The notes under the pieces were generated by a model, which ran no database searches, was not told where the DNA came from, and saw only the letters and a program-made list of their open reading frames with translations. A stretch of DNA of 64,000 bases from an uncultured Clostridia bacterium (GTDB taxonomy: Bacteria > Bacillota > Clostridia > TANB77 > CAG-465): the NCBI GenBank assembly GCA_934169925.1, contig CAKPOO010000001.1:150452-214451 (forward strand), given 5' to 3'. Made by a program: the position numbers and the translations under genes. Below are positions 7,423-16,717 of the stretch, piece after piece (the first letter of the stretch is position 1; each line of letters starts with the position of its first letter).

Positions 7423-8319
7423 ATGAATGAAAAAATAAAAGCAAAGGTAATTGAGCAATTACTTGATAAATTTTTAATATCATTTGATGATAAATTAGAG
7501 GTTGCTCTTATTAGAAAAAACGCTAAAAAAAATAAAGTTATTGTTGGAGATAATGTTATTGTATCTAAAATTGGACAAGATTTTGTAATTGAAAATATTT
7601 TAGATAGAAAAAATGAGCTAATAAGACCAAAAGTTTCAAATATTGATATGCTTGTAATTGTTACTAGTATAGAAAATCCAAAACCAGATTTTTTATTACT
7701 TGATAAGCAGATTCTTTTATGTTATCAAAAAAATATAACTCCATTAATTTGTGTTAATAAATGTGATTATATAGATAGTAGCTCTGATGCAAAAAAAATA
7801 CAAGAATATATAGAGAATGTATATGTAAAACTTGGATTTGATGTTGTTTTTACAAGTGCCAAAAATAATATAGGTATTGACATTCTAAAAGAAAAAATTA
7901 AAGGAAAAACAGTTGCGTTTTCAGGTAATTCTGGCGTTGGCAAATCTAGTATTACTAAGTGTTACATTAAAGATAAAAAAATTGAAACAAACGAAATTGC
8001 AAGAAAAACCAAAAGGGGTAGACATACAACAAAAAGTGCGGTTATATATAAATTAGAAGACGATACTTTTATTCTTGATACACCAGGTTTTTCAAGCTAT
8101 GAACTATTTGATTTTAATCCTAAAGATTTAAAAAAATATTATGCTGATTTTAATGATTCTTTTTGTGATTTTGATGATTGTAATCATGTACTTGAAAAAG
8201 AAAATGTTTGTGATGTTAAAAGAAATTTAAAAAATGGTAATATTGATAAAGGTAGATATGATAGATATGTATATATATATAACACATTAAAAGAGGCATA
8301 TGATAAAAGATATAAATAA
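7423..8319 (+). CDS. rsgA: Ribosome small-subunit GTPase RsgA
   Basis: Circularly permuted GTPase that helps late maturation of the 30S subunit. Order of elements: an N-terminal OB domain (about 1-75), then G4 NKCD, then G1 GNSGVGKSS, then G3 DTPG, which is the permuted order diagnostic of RsgA/YjeQ. The C-terminal zinc knuckle is CDFDDCNH plus a later Cys. The ATG at 7423 follows GAGGG; an ATG 15 nt upstream in the same frame lacks spacing to that site. The downstream neighbour is rpe, 13 nt away, the common rsgA-rpe arrangement in Firmicutes. Confidence 0.95.
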   Translation: MNEKIKAKVIEQLLDKFLISFDDKLEVALIRKNAKKNKVIVGDNVIVSKIGQDFVIENILDRKNELIRPKVSNIDMLVIVTSIENPKPDFLLLDKQILLCYQKNITPLICVNKCDYIDSSSDAKKIQEYIENVYVKLGFDVVFTSAKNNIGIDILKEKIKGKTVAFSGNSGVGKSSITKCYIKDKKIETNEIARKTKRGRHTTKSAVIYKLEDDTFILDTPGFSSYELFDFNPKDLKKYYADFNDSFCDFDDCNHVLEKENVCDVKRNLKNGNIDKGRYDRYVYIYNTLKEAYDKRYK

Positions 8320-8332
8320 AAAGAGGTAGTAT

Positions 8333-9004
8333 ATGAGCGATAAAAAAGAAATTGCAGTTTCAATTCTTGATGCAAAAGATAAAAATGTTTTTTTATTAAA
8401 TTTAAAAGATTTTTGTAATAAATATGATTTTGAAAAATATTTTAATATAGCTATTCATATGGATGTAATGGATAATAAATTTGTAAATAATACAGGAATT
8501 GATTTAAATAATATAAAAATTGCCAAAAAATATGGTTTTTATGTTGATACTCATTTAATGGTTGAAAATCCTATAGAAGATGAATATGTAAAAAAATCAA
8601 TTGAATATGGAACAGATAGCTTAACTATACATTTTGAAATTAAAGATTTTGAAAATGAAATAATTAAAATAAAAAGAATATGTGATGAAAATAATGTTAA
8701 GTTAGGCGTTGCTATAAATCCAGATACTAAAGTAGAAAGTTTAGTAAAATATAAAGACTATTTTGATAAAATATTAGTTATGAGTGTTTATCCAGGTCTT
8801 GGTGGTCAGCATTTTATAGAAAATACAATTTTAAAATTAGAAGAGGCAAGGAAAGTTTTTAAAGATAAATTAATTCAAGTAGATGGTGGAATTAAATTTG
8901 AAAATTTTAACAAAGTTTGTAAAACAAATTTAAATTCTATTGTTATAGGTTCATATTTAACAAAAGCAGAAAATCTTGAGACTAATTTATTAGCATTAAA
9001 ATAG
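8333..9004 (+). CDS. rpe: Ribulose-phosphate 3-epimerase
   Basis: TIM-barrel enzyme interconverting ribulose-5-P and xylulose-5-P in the pentose phosphate pathway. Family landmarks are present: SILDA near the N terminus, HMDVMDNKFV, THLMVENP, VMSVYPGLGGQ (phosphate and active-site loop) and VDGGI (C-terminal Asp). Length (223 aa) is normal. The sequence is quite diverged: the usual MDGxFVPN reads MDNKFVNN. It is coupled to rsgA by a 13-nt gap and its own AGAGGT site. Confidence 0.92.
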   Translation: MSDKKEIAVSILDAKDKNVFLLNLKDFCNKYDFEKYFNIAIHMDVMDNKFVNNTGIDLNNIKIAKKYGFYVDTHLMVENPIEDEYVKKSIEYGTDSLTIHFEIKDFENEIIKIKRICDENNVKLGVAINPDTKVESLVKYKDYFDKILVMSVYPGLGGQHFIENTILKLEEARKVFKDKLIQVDGGIKFENFNKVCKTNLNSIVIGSYLTKAENLETNLLALK

Positions 9005-9152
9005 ATTTTAAAGGAGTTATTTTTGCATAATGATTAATTTTACTACTTTTAGTATAAAATGCTTTATTTTGCTGATACACGTAAACAAACGACAAAATTT
9101 TTAATTAATATGTGTATAAAATATAATAAAATAATTGAATAAGTTTTTATTT

Positions 9153-9197
9153 AAATATATAATAATAGTGTTGATATTATTATATATTTTTTTATTT
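9153..9197 (+). terminator. All-AT 15-bp hairpin in the pfkA leader
   Basis: A perfect 15-bp inverted repeat of only A and T (9153-9167 with 9175-9189), a 7-nt loop and a T-rich tail. It may terminate the rsgA-rpe transcript or sit in the pfkA leader. The rest of 9005-9234 is AT-rich with no ORF. Confidence 0.55.
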
Positions 9198-9234
9198 TTA
9201 ATAAGAATATATTATATGAATAGGAGGAAGATAT

Positions 9235-10332
9235 ATGAAAAAAATTGCTGTTATGACAGCTGGTGGCGACTGTCCTGGATTAAATAGTGTTATAAAAGCA
9301 GTAACTATGTCTGCAATAAGTAAAAAAATTGAAGTTATCGGCATTATGGATGGATATATTGGATTTGTTGAAAGAAAATATATTAAACTTAATAAAAATG
9401 TAGTTTCAAATATAGAAAATGAAGGTGGAACTATTCTTGGTTCTTCAAATAAAGAATGTCCTTTTCACTATCCAATTGATGATAAAAAAGAACATTATGA
9501 AGATATGGTACCTGCTTCTGTTGAATATTGGAAAAAAATGGGCGTAGATGGAATGGTTATAATTGGTGGAGATGGTACCTTAGATTCTGCTAGAGTTATA
9601 GAAGAAGCTGGTATGCCAGTTATTGGAGTTCCTAAAACTATTGATAATGATATGGTAGCAAGTGATCCTACAATTGGATTTCAAACTGCTGTTGAAAATG
9701 CAGTTGAAGCAATAAGAAAAGTAAAAACTACAGCATATTCACATAGACGTGTTATGGTTGTTGAAATGATGGGAAGAACATCTGGATACTTAACATTATA
9801 TGGTGGTTTTGCAGCTGGTGCTGATATAATTTTATTACCAGAATTAGATTATGATTTTGAAGTTATTTGCAAAAAAGTAAAAGAAATTATGGAATCAGGA
9901 AAAAGATTTGTAATAATTGCTACATCAGAAGCTGCAAAAGAAAAAGGTAAAGAAGAAACAATTTCAAGAATTGTAAAAGATAGTTTTGAACAAAAAAGAT
10001 ATGGTGGAATTGCTGAAAAACTTTCTTTTGAAATTGAAAAAGCAACTGGATATGAATCAAGAGCAATGGTACTTGGACATATTCAAAGAGGTGGAGAACC
10101 TTGCACAGCTGATATAATACTTGGAGCAAGACTTGGGGATTATGCTATGAACTTACTTGCAGATGGAAGAACTGGATATATTGTTGGTGCAAAAGAAAAC
10201 GATTTAATAAAAATGAGATTTCCTAAGGTAAGGGAAGCAAGACTTCTTGAACTTGAAGATAATGATGTGTATAGAACAGCACTTGATATGGGTATATCTT
10301 TTGGTGTTGATGAATCTGAGAATAGACGTTAA
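9235..10332 (+). CDS. pfkA: 6-phosphofructokinase (group III-like, predicted ATP-dependent)
   Basis: Phosphorylates fructose-6-P to fructose-1,6-bisphosphate, the committed step of glycolysis. Motifs: GGDCPGLN at residues 10-17, GGDGT at 111-115, PKTIDND at 133-139, MGRTSGY and HIQRGG. The residue after GGD is Gly114 (ATP-type), while Lys134 occupies the position that is Gly in E. coli PfkA and Lys in PPi-dependent enzymes. This Gly/Lys combination is known from the mixed group III branch, whose tested members use ATP. Length (365 aa) is longer than E. coli PfkA (320 aa), also typical of that group. The ATG follows an AGGAGG site. The gene stands alone, followed by the tRNA-Trp unit. Confidence 0.93.
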   Translation: MKKIAVMTAGGDCPGLNSVIKAVTMSAISKKIEVIGIMDGYIGFVERKYIKLNKNVVSNIENEGGTILGSSNKECPFHYPIDDKKEHYEDMVPASVEYWKKMGVDGMVIIGGDGTLDSARVIEEAGMPVIGVPKTIDNDMVASDPTIGFQTAVENAVEAIRKVKTTAYSHRRVMVVEMMGRTSGYLTLYGGFAAGADIILLPELDYDFEVICKKVKEIMESGKRFVIIATSEAAKEKGKEETISRIVKDSFEQKRYGGIAEKLSFEIEKATGYESRAMVLGHIQRGGEPCTADIILGARLGDYAMNLLADGRTGYIVGAKENDLIKMRFPKVREARLLELEDNDVYRTALDMGISFGVDESENRR

Positions 10333-10361
10333 AAAATAATGAACAAAATATGGTATAGATA

Positions 10362-10390
10362 TTGATTTTTTTTAAAATTAATGTTACAAT
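10362..10390 (+). promoter_or_regulatory. Promoter for tRNA-Trp
   Basis: TTGATT, 17-bp spacer, TACAAT, with a predicted start about 9 nt before the tRNA 5' end. Confidence 0.65.
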
Positions 10391-10405
10391 TATTTTGTTC
10401 AAAAT

Positions 10406-10479
10406 AGGGGCATAGTTCATCGGTAGAATAAGAGTCTCCAAAACTCCAGAGCTGGGTTCGATTCCTAGTGCCCCTGCCA
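10406..10479 (+). tRNA. trnW: tRNA-Trp (anticodon CCA)
   Basis: A 74-nt cloverleaf with encoded CCA. The acceptor stem AGGGGCA/TGCCCCT is fully paired. The D arm is GTTC/GAAT, the anticodon loop CTCCAAA puts CCA at 10438-10440, and the T arm CTGGG/CCTAG encloses TTCGATT. The first pair of the anticodon stem is an A-C mismatch. A hairpin terminator follows at once. It is the only tRNA gene found in the window. Confidence 0.96.
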
Positions 10480-10489
10480 TTATAATTAA

Positions 10490-10517
10490 AGCGTGACTTT
10501 TAAAGTTGCGTTTTTTT
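10490..10517 (+). terminator. Terminator after tRNA-Trp
   Basis: CGTGAC pairs with GTTGCG (two G-U pairs), can extend through TTT/AAA, and is followed by T7. Confidence 0.75.
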
Positions 10518-10540
10518 ATATATTAAAGGAGAAAGTTTTT

Positions 10541-10804
10541 ATGGAAAATAATAATTTAGAAATTGAGATTGAAAAAATTAAAGAACGAAATAGAAGAGTT
10601 GAATTAGATAAAAGATGGGAAACAAGTTTTACTAGAAGAATATGTATTATGATTTTAACTTATATTGTAGTGGTTGTATATTCTTATATTATTAAAAATA
10701 CAGATAACATATTTTTAAGTTCACTTGTACCAGTAATTGGTTTTACATTATCAACTTTATCTTTAAAATGTATAAGATATTTTTGGGAAAAGACATTAAA
10801 GTAA
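10541..10804 (+). CDS. Hypothetical 87-aa membrane protein
   Basis: Unrecognised family. The ATG at 10541 follows TTAAAGGAGA; a longer in-frame reading from 10493 would run through the tRNA terminator and is rejected. The N-terminal half is charged (Glu/Lys/Arg, possible short coiled coil, residues 3-30), followed by two predicted transmembrane helices (about 33-52 and 58-78). This small coiled-coil-plus-two-helix layout occurs in many uncharacterised Firmicute membrane proteins. A terminator follows directly and priA has its own promoter, so the gene is monocistronic. Confidence 0.75.
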   Translation: MENNNLEIEIEKIKERNRRVELDKRWETSFTRRICIMILTYIVVVVYSYIIKNTDNIFLSSLVPVIGFTLSTLSLKCIRYFWEKTLK

Positions 10805-10831
10805 GGGTAAATTTTTATCTTTACTTTTTTT
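10800..10831 (+). terminator. Terminator after the 87-aa gene
   Basis: AGTAAGGGTA pairs with TATCTTTACT (two G-U pairs), then T7. Confidence 0.8.
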
Positions 10832-10836
10832 GTTTA

Positions 10837-10865
10837 TTGACTTTAAAAAATTACTTAGGTATAAT
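10837..10865 (+). promoter_or_regulatory. Promoter for priA
   Basis: TTGACT, 17-bp spacer, TATAAT. The predicted start falls on the GAGGT ribosome site, giving a leader of only about 12 nt. Confidence 0.75.
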
Positions 10866-10883
10866 ATTTATGAGGTTTGAAAT

Positions 10884-13148
10884 ATGAAAATTGCAAAATT
10901 ACTAATTAATACAAATGTAAAAACATTAAATAAAGTATATACATATTTGATACCAGAAGAACTTGAAAATGAGGCTTGTGTTGGTAAAAGAGTTGAAGTT
11001 TCTTTTGGAAGATCAAAAGAAAAAAATGAAGGCATTATTGTAAAAATAGAAGATATAACAAAAGATGAACTACTAAATTTAGGATACAAATTAAAACCAA
11101 TTTTAAGTATTCTTGATGAGGTAGCATATATTGATAATTCAAAATTAAAACTTGCTAAATATATGTCATATGTGTATTTTTGCAATGTTTTTGATGCGTT
11201 AAAATTAATGTTACCACCAGGTACTACTTCAAAAAACAGTAGTAAAAATATAAATATAAAAACAGATACTGTTTTACATCTTTGCAAAAGTGAAGAAGAA
11301 ATAAAACAAGATATTGAAGATAATGTAATTACATCTGCAAAGCACATAAAATTATTGACATTTTTAATGAATAATGAATGTAAGGTTTTAATTGATGATG
11401 TTGTAGAAGGACTTGGAATAAGTAAAAATATAATTAAAACTGTTGAAAAAAATGGATATATTGTATTAGAAAAAGTTGAGAAAGAAAAAGATAATATAGA
11501 TTATAACAATATAGAAAAAACATACAAAAAAGAACCTACATTAGAACAACAAGTAGCAATTGATAAAATAAGTAAATATATAGATGATGAAATATTTAAA
11601 CAAATATTGCTTTTTGGTGTTACAGGATCTGGAAAGACTGAAGTTTATTTACAACTTATTGAAAAAGTGTTGCAAAAAGGTAAAAAGGCAATTGTACTTG
11701 TGCCAGAAATATCACTTACATATCAAACTATGTCTAGATTTGTTTCGAGGTTTGGAAATAGAGTTGCTATACTTCATAGTAAAATGACTATTTCAGAAAG
11801 AAAAGAAACATATAGAAAAATTAAAGATAAAAAATATGATATAATTGTTGGAGCACGTTCTGCAATTTTTGCACCTGTTAGTAATATTGGCCTTGTTGTT
11901 ATCGATGAAGAACATGATTCTAGTTATTATTCACAAACTACACCAAAATATTCTACAAAAGAAGTAGCATCATATATTTGTAATGAAAATAACGCTGTAT
12001 TAGTATTAGGATCTGCAACTCCAGAAATTACAACGTATTACAAGGTACAAAATGGAATTTATGATATTGCAACTATGACAAATAGGCCAAATAATGCTAG
12101 ACTTCCAGAAATTGAAATTGTAGATATGAAAGAAGATAAACTACTTTCAAATAATAGCCCTATAAGCTTAAGATTAAAAGATGAAATTTTAAAAAATATA
12201 GAAAATAAGCAACAAACTATGCTATTTTTAAATAGAAGAGGGTATACTTCATATTTACATTGTAACGATTGTCATACGATATTTAAATGTCCAAATTGTG
12301 ATGTCGCTATGACATATCACAAAGCTAGTAATTTACTTCATTGTCATTATTGTTCACACGTAGAAAAAAACATAACAAGTTGTCCTTGTTGTGGTAGTAC
12401 TAATCTTTCTAGTTCTACTATAGGAACACAAAAATTAGAAGAAGAATTAAAAAATATATACCCTGATATATCAATTGATAGAATGGATGCTGATACTACT
12501 GTATCAAAAGATGCACATCAAAAAATATTAAGTGATTTTAAAGATAATAATAAAGATGTATTAATTGGAACTCAGATGATAAGTAAAGGACATGATATTG
12601 AAAATGTAACTTTAGTAGGAGTAATTGGTACTGATTCTTTACTTGGAATGAATGACTATTTGTCTGCAGAAAAAGCTTTTTCTAATATTTACCAAGTATC
12701 TGGAAGAGCTGGAAGAGCAAGTCTACCAGGTAGAGTTTTAATACAAACTACAGATGTTGATAATTATATTTTAAAAGCAATAATTGATAATTCTTATCAA
12801 GAATTTTATGAAAAAGAAATAGAATTTAGAAAGAATCTAAATTATCCACCTTTTTGTGATATTGTGTTATTTGAACTTTCCTCAATTAATTTATATGAAC
12901 TAAAACAAAAAGCGCTATTACTTTATGATATTTTAAATGATGTCTCAAATGGAAAATATAAAGTGTTTTCACCAAAAGCACCGTTTATACAAAAGGTTAA
13001 TAAAAAGTACAAGTTAAATGTACTGATAAAATGTAAATTAAATAAGGAAATATATAATCTTTTACATAATGCTATTTCAATTTTTAATCAGAAAAATAAT
13101 AAAAATGTAAATATGAGCGTATGTAAGAATCCAATATTTATATCTTAA
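10884..13148 (+). CDS. priA: Primosomal replication-restart helicase PriA
   Basis: 3'-to-5' superfamily 2 helicase that reloads the replisome at stalled forks. An N-terminal DNA-binding domain (about 1-210) precedes the helicase core: Walker A GVTGSGKTEVY near 247, DEEHD Walker B near 338, and motif VI QVSGRAGR. Between the helicase lobes lies the zinc-binding insertion with four CxxC pairs (CNDC, CPNC, CHYC, CPCC), complete for two zinc ions. Length (754 aa) is typical. The ATG follows GAGGT with a very short predicted leader. The usual def-fmt neighbours are absent. Confidence 0.96.
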   Translation: MKIAKLLINTNVKTLNKVYTYLIPEELENEACVGKRVEVSFGRSKEKNEGIIVKIEDITKDELLNLGYKLKPILSILDEVAYIDNSKLKLAKYMSYVYFCNVFDALKLMLPPGTTSKNSSKNINIKTDTVLHLCKSEEEIKQDIEDNVITSAKHIKLLTFLMNNECKVLIDDVVEGLGISKNIIKTVEKNGYIVLEKVEKEKDNIDYNNIEKTYKKEPTLEQQVAIDKISKYIDDEIFKQILLFGVTGSGKTEVYLQLIEKVLQKGKKAIVLVPEISLTYQTMSRFVSRFGNRVAILHSKMTISERKETYRKIKDKKYDIIVGARSAIFAPVSNIGLVVIDEEHDSSYYSQTTPKYSTKEVASYICNENNAVLVLGSATPEITTYYKVQNGIYDIATMTNRPNNARLPEIEIVDMKEDKLLSNNSPISLRLKDEILKNIENKQQTMLFLNRRGYTSYLHCNDCHTIFKCPNCDVAMTYHKASNLLHCHYCSHVEKNITSCPCCGSTNLSSSTIGTQKLEEELKNIYPDISIDRMDADTTVSKDAHQKILSDFKDNNKDVLIGTQMISKGHDIENVTLVGVIGTDSLLGMNDYLSAEKAFSNIYQVSGRAGRASLPGRVLIQTTDVDNYILKAIIDNSYQEFYEKEIEFRKNLNYPPFCDIVLFELSSINLYELKQKALLLYDILNDVSNGKYKVFSPKAPFIQKVNKKYKLNVLIKCKLNKEIYNLLHNAISIFNQKNNKNVNMSVCKNPIFIS

Positions 13149-13173
13149 AGGAAGTAGCAATGCTTCCTTTTAT
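13147..13173 (+). terminator. Terminator after priA
   Basis: AAAGGAAG pairs with CTTCCTTT, with a T-rich tail; it begins at the priA stop codon. Confidence 0.85.
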
Positions 13174-13202
13174 TTGACACTGCTCTTAAAATTTGCTATA
13201 AT
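13174..13202 (+). promoter_or_regulatory. Full-consensus promoter for the tandem GDPD gene
   Basis: TTGACA, 17-bp spacer, TATAAT: both hexamers match the sigma-A consensus exactly. Confidence 0.9.
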
Positions 13203-13260
13203 TATAGTTGGTTTTTAAATTTATAACAATTATTAATATATTTTGTTAGGAGGAGAGTTT

Positions 13261-14838
13261 ATGAAAATAAATAAGAAAAAGCTATATAATTTTTTACTTC
13301 TTTGTGCAGGTATTTTTGGATTTGTTAAACTATTTTTCTTTAAGTTTATTCCAAAAAAATCTAAGGAATTATACGATAGACCTATAGCACATAGAGGATT
13401 TCATATGTTTTATCCAGAAAATACTCTGGATGCATATAACGCAGCAATAGATGCTAATATGGCAATTGAGACAGATATCCGGTTTTTAAATGATGGTAAT
13501 ATTGTATGTTTTCATGATAGATATACAAGCCGTCTTTTAAAAGTACCTGGTAAACTTTCAATGTTTCCACTTGAGAGATTGAAAAAATATTATGTATCTG
13601 GTAGTACATCAAAGATTCCAACTTTAAAAGAAACACTTGATTTAATTGATGGTAAAGTTGATATTTTAATTGAAGTAAAGGGCAAAATAAATAATAGCGA
13701 CATGCAATTATTAAAAAAGATTTTACTTAATTATTGTGCTACTAAAAAAGGTTTTGGTGATGTTTATTTACACACTAAAAATATTTCTACTTATTTTAAA
13801 TTAAAAAAAGAATATCATGATAAAGTTTTTTATATTTTAAATCCTTTTAGAAAAAGATTTCAATTTGTAAAGGGTAGCGATTATAAAGAACAGACAAATA
13901 AATACAATACTTTAAGAACAAATGTTGATATTGAAATACCAACTATGGAGGACTTTGGTAATATTATTACTCATGAAATTCAAAATGCTGAATCTAAGAA
14001 TGAAATTCTTGCAAAAATTGGTTCTGTTTGTAATGAATATGAAACAAGGATTGATGAAAATTCTTGGGTTAATAATTCAGTATTTATTCATAGAGGAATT
14101 ACAAGTTCTAGGTATTTGGAACATTCAAAAGAGTCATTTTTACATTGTATTGAGTTTGCTGAAAGTAGAAATATTAATGTAACTGTAGAGTTTGATGTTA
14201 TGCTTTATGCAGGACAGGTAAGATGTTATCATAATGACAGAATTCCTGATTTGCTTGGACAAGAAAAATCTTGTGCTGAGAAGATGAAACTTGAAAATTC
14301 ACTTACTTTAAAGGAAATCCTAAATATTTTTGCAGGTCATGAAAAGCATATTAATCTTGCAATTGATGTTAAGGATTATAGATATAAAAACCGTTCATTA
14401 GAACAGTTTATAATCGATGATATAGAATCATCTAATTTTAAAGGAAACTTTATAATTATGTCATATAATCCGTTAGTGCTTAATTACTTTAAGGAAGTAA
14501 GACCAGAATATTTAAGAGCACAAATAGGTCATTCATTAAAAGGATTAAGAAAGGTGCCATTTTTCAGATTTCCATGGTTACTTAATGGTATACTTGGTAT
14601 ATTATTTGATAAAGGAAATGCAGATTGTTCTTTATTTGATAATAGTAATTGGATATTCTGGATGATTGCTTATCATAAGAATATAAAAGGAAAGCCTGTT
14701 TTAATTTATGCACCAAAATCTATAATGGAAATTGAGGGATTTGTCGGGAAAGAGACTATATCTAATTTTATTATAGAGGATGCAGAAAATAAAGTTGCAT
14801 GGCCAGATGAGTATTTTGAAAAATTTAAAGTAGAGTAA
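13261..14838 (+). CDS. Tandem glycerophosphodiester phosphodiesterase-like membrane protein
   Basis: Carries two GDPD/PI-PLC-type TIM-barrel modules. After an N-terminal hydrophobic segment (about residues 11-29, anchor or uncleaved signal), module 1 shows AHRGFHMFYPENT, ETDIR and FHDRYT, with an IEVKG strand. Module 2 starts near residue 276 with IHRGITSS, then VEFDV, CYHND and AIDVKD. Each keeps the His/Glu/Asp/His catalytic pattern, though module 1 looks shortened after about residue 165. GDPD enzymes hydrolyse glycerophosphodiesters from phospholipid or teichoic acid turnover to glycerol-3-P. The protein is 525 aa against about 250 aa for a single-domain enzyme, consistent with an internal duplication. 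The ATG at 13261 follows AGGAGGAG. It is monocistronic, under a full-consensus promoter. Confidence 0.85.
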   Translation: MKINKKKLYNFLLLCAGIFGFVKLFFFKFIPKKSKELYDRPIAHRGFHMFYPENTLDAYNAAIDANMAIETDIRFLNDGNIVCFHDRYTSRLLKVPGKLSMFPLERLKKYYVSGSTSKIPTLKETLDLIDGKVDILIEVKGKINNSDMQLLKKILLNYCATKKGFGDVYLHTKNISTYFKLKKEYHDKVFYILNPFRKRFQFVKGSDYKEQTNKYNTLRTNVDIEIPTMEDFGNIITHEIQNAESKNEILAKIGSVCNEYETRIDENSWVNNSVFIHRGITSSRYLEHSKESFLHCIEFAESRNINVTVEFDVMLYAGQVRCYHNDRIPDLLGQEKSCAEKMKLENSLTLKEILNIFAGHEKHINLAIDVKDYRYKNRSLEQFIIDDIESSNFKGNFIIMSYNPLVLNYFKEVRPEYLRAQIGHSLKGLRKVPFFRFPWLLNGILGILFDKGNADCSLFDNSNWIFWMIAYHKNIKGKPVLIYAPKSIMEIEGFVGKETISNFIIEDAENKVAWPDEYFEKFKVE

Positions 14839-14855
14839 TATTTTCTTATTATTAA

Positions 14856-14890
14856 ATAGTGTCAATTTTAATATTGGCACTATTTTTTTA
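14856..14890 (+). terminator. Terminator after the GDPD gene
   Basis: An 11-bp stem (ATAGTGTCAAT with ATTGGCACTAT, one G-U pair) and T7. Confidence 0.9.
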
Positions 14891-14903
14891 ATATAAAAAG
14901 GTA

Positions 14904-14932
14904 TTGATATATTTAAAAAATTAATGTATAAT
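14904..14932 (+). promoter_or_regulatory. Promoter for rny
   Basis: TTGATA, 17-bp spacer, TATAAT. A leader of roughly 95 nt follows, longer than for most genes here. Confidence 0.8.
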
Positions 14933-15035
14933 ATATTCTAGGATAGGGGTTACCTATTAATTTTGAAATTATATATTTTGAATTTTATATAAATTGTAAT
15001 TTTGAACATTGAAAATTGAATAAAAGGAGGAAGTT

Positions 15036-16583
15036 ATGTTACAAATAGTAATAGCAAGTGTTATTGCTTTTGCTGTTTCTGCAGTTATTTTCTTTAACGT
15101 AGGCGTTAAATATAGAAAAAATATTGCAGAAAGTACTATAGGTTCTGCTGAAGAACAAGCTAAAAAAATTATACAAGATAGTAAAAATGATTCAGAAAGA
15201 TTAAAAAAAGAAGCTATATTACAAGCAAAAGATGAAATAATGAAGCAAAAAGATGAATTTGAACAAGAAACAAGATCTAGAAAAAAAGAATTACAAGATG
15301 TTGAAAACAGAATCAATCAAAGACAGGATTTAGTTGATAAAAGAGCTGCTTTTATTGAAGAAAAGGAAAACAACATTATTAAGAAAAATGAAGAATTGTT
15401 AGCAAAAGAAAAGGAACTTGAAAATGCTAAGCAAAGAGAAATAGATGAACTTAGCAAAATAGCCAAAATGAGTGTTGATGAAGCAAAAACTACTATGATG
15501 GATAGATTAAGAGATGATTTAAAACTTGAAATGGCAACTTTAATTAAAGATGAACAAGAAAAAGCTAAATCAGAAGTAGATAAAAAAGCAAAAGAATTAC
15601 TTGTTGGTGCTATTCAAAAATGTGCAACTGATCATACAGCTGAAGCAACAGTTACAGTTGTTCAATTACCAAATGATGAATTAAAAGGAAGAATAATTGG
15701 TAGAGAAGGAAGAAATATAAAAACAATTGAAACATTAACAGGTATTGATTTAATAATTGATGATACTCCAGATGTTATCGTTCTTTCAAGTTTTGATCCA
15801 ATTAGACGTGAAGTAGCAAGAATAGCAATTGAAAGACTTATTGCAGATGGAAGAATTCATCCAGGTAAGATTGAAGAAATGATTGAAAAAGCAAAAGTTG
15901 AAGTAGAAAATACTATCAAAGAAGAAGGAGAAAGAGCATTATTTGAAACAGGTGTTATAAATGTACATCCTGACTTAGTGAAACTTTTAGGTAAATTAAA
16001 ATATAGAACAAGTTATGGTCAAAATGTTTTAAATCATTCTATCGAAGTTGCAAATATTGCTGGAAATTTAGCAGTTGAATTAGGACTTGATCCTACTGTT
16101 GCCAAAAGAGCAGGATTATTCCATGATATTGGTAAATCTTTTGATCAAGATGTTGAGGGTACACATGTAAGCCTTGGAATTGATCTTTTAAGAAAATATA
16201 AAGAAAAAGATGAAATCATATGGGGCATGGAAGCTCATCATGGAGACTGTGATCCTAAAACAATTGAAGCTGTTTTAGTTCAAATCGGAGATATTGTTTC
16301 AGCATCTAGACCTGGTGCAAGAAGAGAAACAGTAAGTACTTATATAAAAAGATTGCAAAAACTTGAAGAGATTTGTAATTCATATTCAGGTGTTGATAAA
16401 TCTTATGCTATCCAAGCTGGTAGAGAAGTAAGAATTATTGTAAAACCAGATCAAATTGATGATGATGCAATGGTAATTATGGCAAGAGATGTTGCAAAAC
16501 AAATTGAAAATGAAATGGTTTATCCAGGTCAAATAAAAGTTAATATTATTAGAGAAACTAGAGCTATAGAACTTGCTAAATAG
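15036..16583 (+). CDS. rny: Ribonuclease Y
   Basis: Membrane-anchored endoribonuclease that starts mRNA decay in Firmicutes. Domains in order: N-terminal transmembrane helix (about 3-22), a long charged coiled coil (about 30-190), a KH RNA-binding domain with GRIIGREGRNI near residue 216, and an HD nuclease domain with HSIEVA and LFHDIGK (catalytic His-Asp pair). Length of 515 aa is standard, and the ATG follows AAAGGAGG. In many Firmicutes rny is followed directly by ymdB. Here ymdB is also downstream, but a 121-aa unknown gene and two terminators lie between. Confidence 0.96.
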   Translation: MLQIVIASVIAFAVSAVIFFNVGVKYRKNIAESTIGSAEEQAKKIIQDSKNDSERLKKEAILQAKDEIMKQKDEFEQETRSRKKELQDVENRINQRQDLVDKRAAFIEEKENNIIKKNEELLAKEKELENAKQREIDELSKIAKMSVDEAKTTMMDRLRDDLKLEMATLIKDEQEKAKSEVDKKAKELLVGAIQKCATDHTAEATVTVVQLPNDELKGRIIGREGRNIKTIETLTGIDLIIDDTPDVIVLSSFDPIRREVARIAIERLIADGRIHPGKIEEMIEKAKVEVENTIKEEGERALFETGVINVHPDLVKLLGKLKYRTSYGQNVLNHSIEVANIAGNLAVELGLDPTVAKRAGLFHDIGKSFDQDVEGTHVSLGIDLLRKYKEKDEIIWGMEAHHGDCDPKTIEAVLVQIGDIVSASRPGARRETVSTYIKRLQKLEEICNSYSGVDKSYAIQAGREVRIIVKPDQIDDDAMVIMARDVAKQIENEMVYPGQIKVNIIRETRAIELAK

Positions 16584-16589
16584 TTTTTT

Positions 16590-16629
16590 AGAGGTATACA
16601 AATTGTTTTTTTGTATATCTCTTTTTTTA
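16590..16629 (+). terminator. Terminator after rny
   Basis: A 13-bp stem (AGAGGTATACAAA with TTTGTATATCTCT, one G-U) and a T7 tail. Confidence 0.88.
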
Positions 16630-16717
16630 TTTACTTTTAAAATTCCTTATGTTATAATATGAAATTGGTTGTTATTTTTATATTTAACATAAATTTATGT
16701 GATGGAGGATTTGAAAA

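Noticed and set aside
10223..10480. 85-aa minus-strand ORF across the pfkA end and tRNA
   Set aside because: It covers the tRNA-Trp gene antisense; no ribosome site, so it is a shadow frame.
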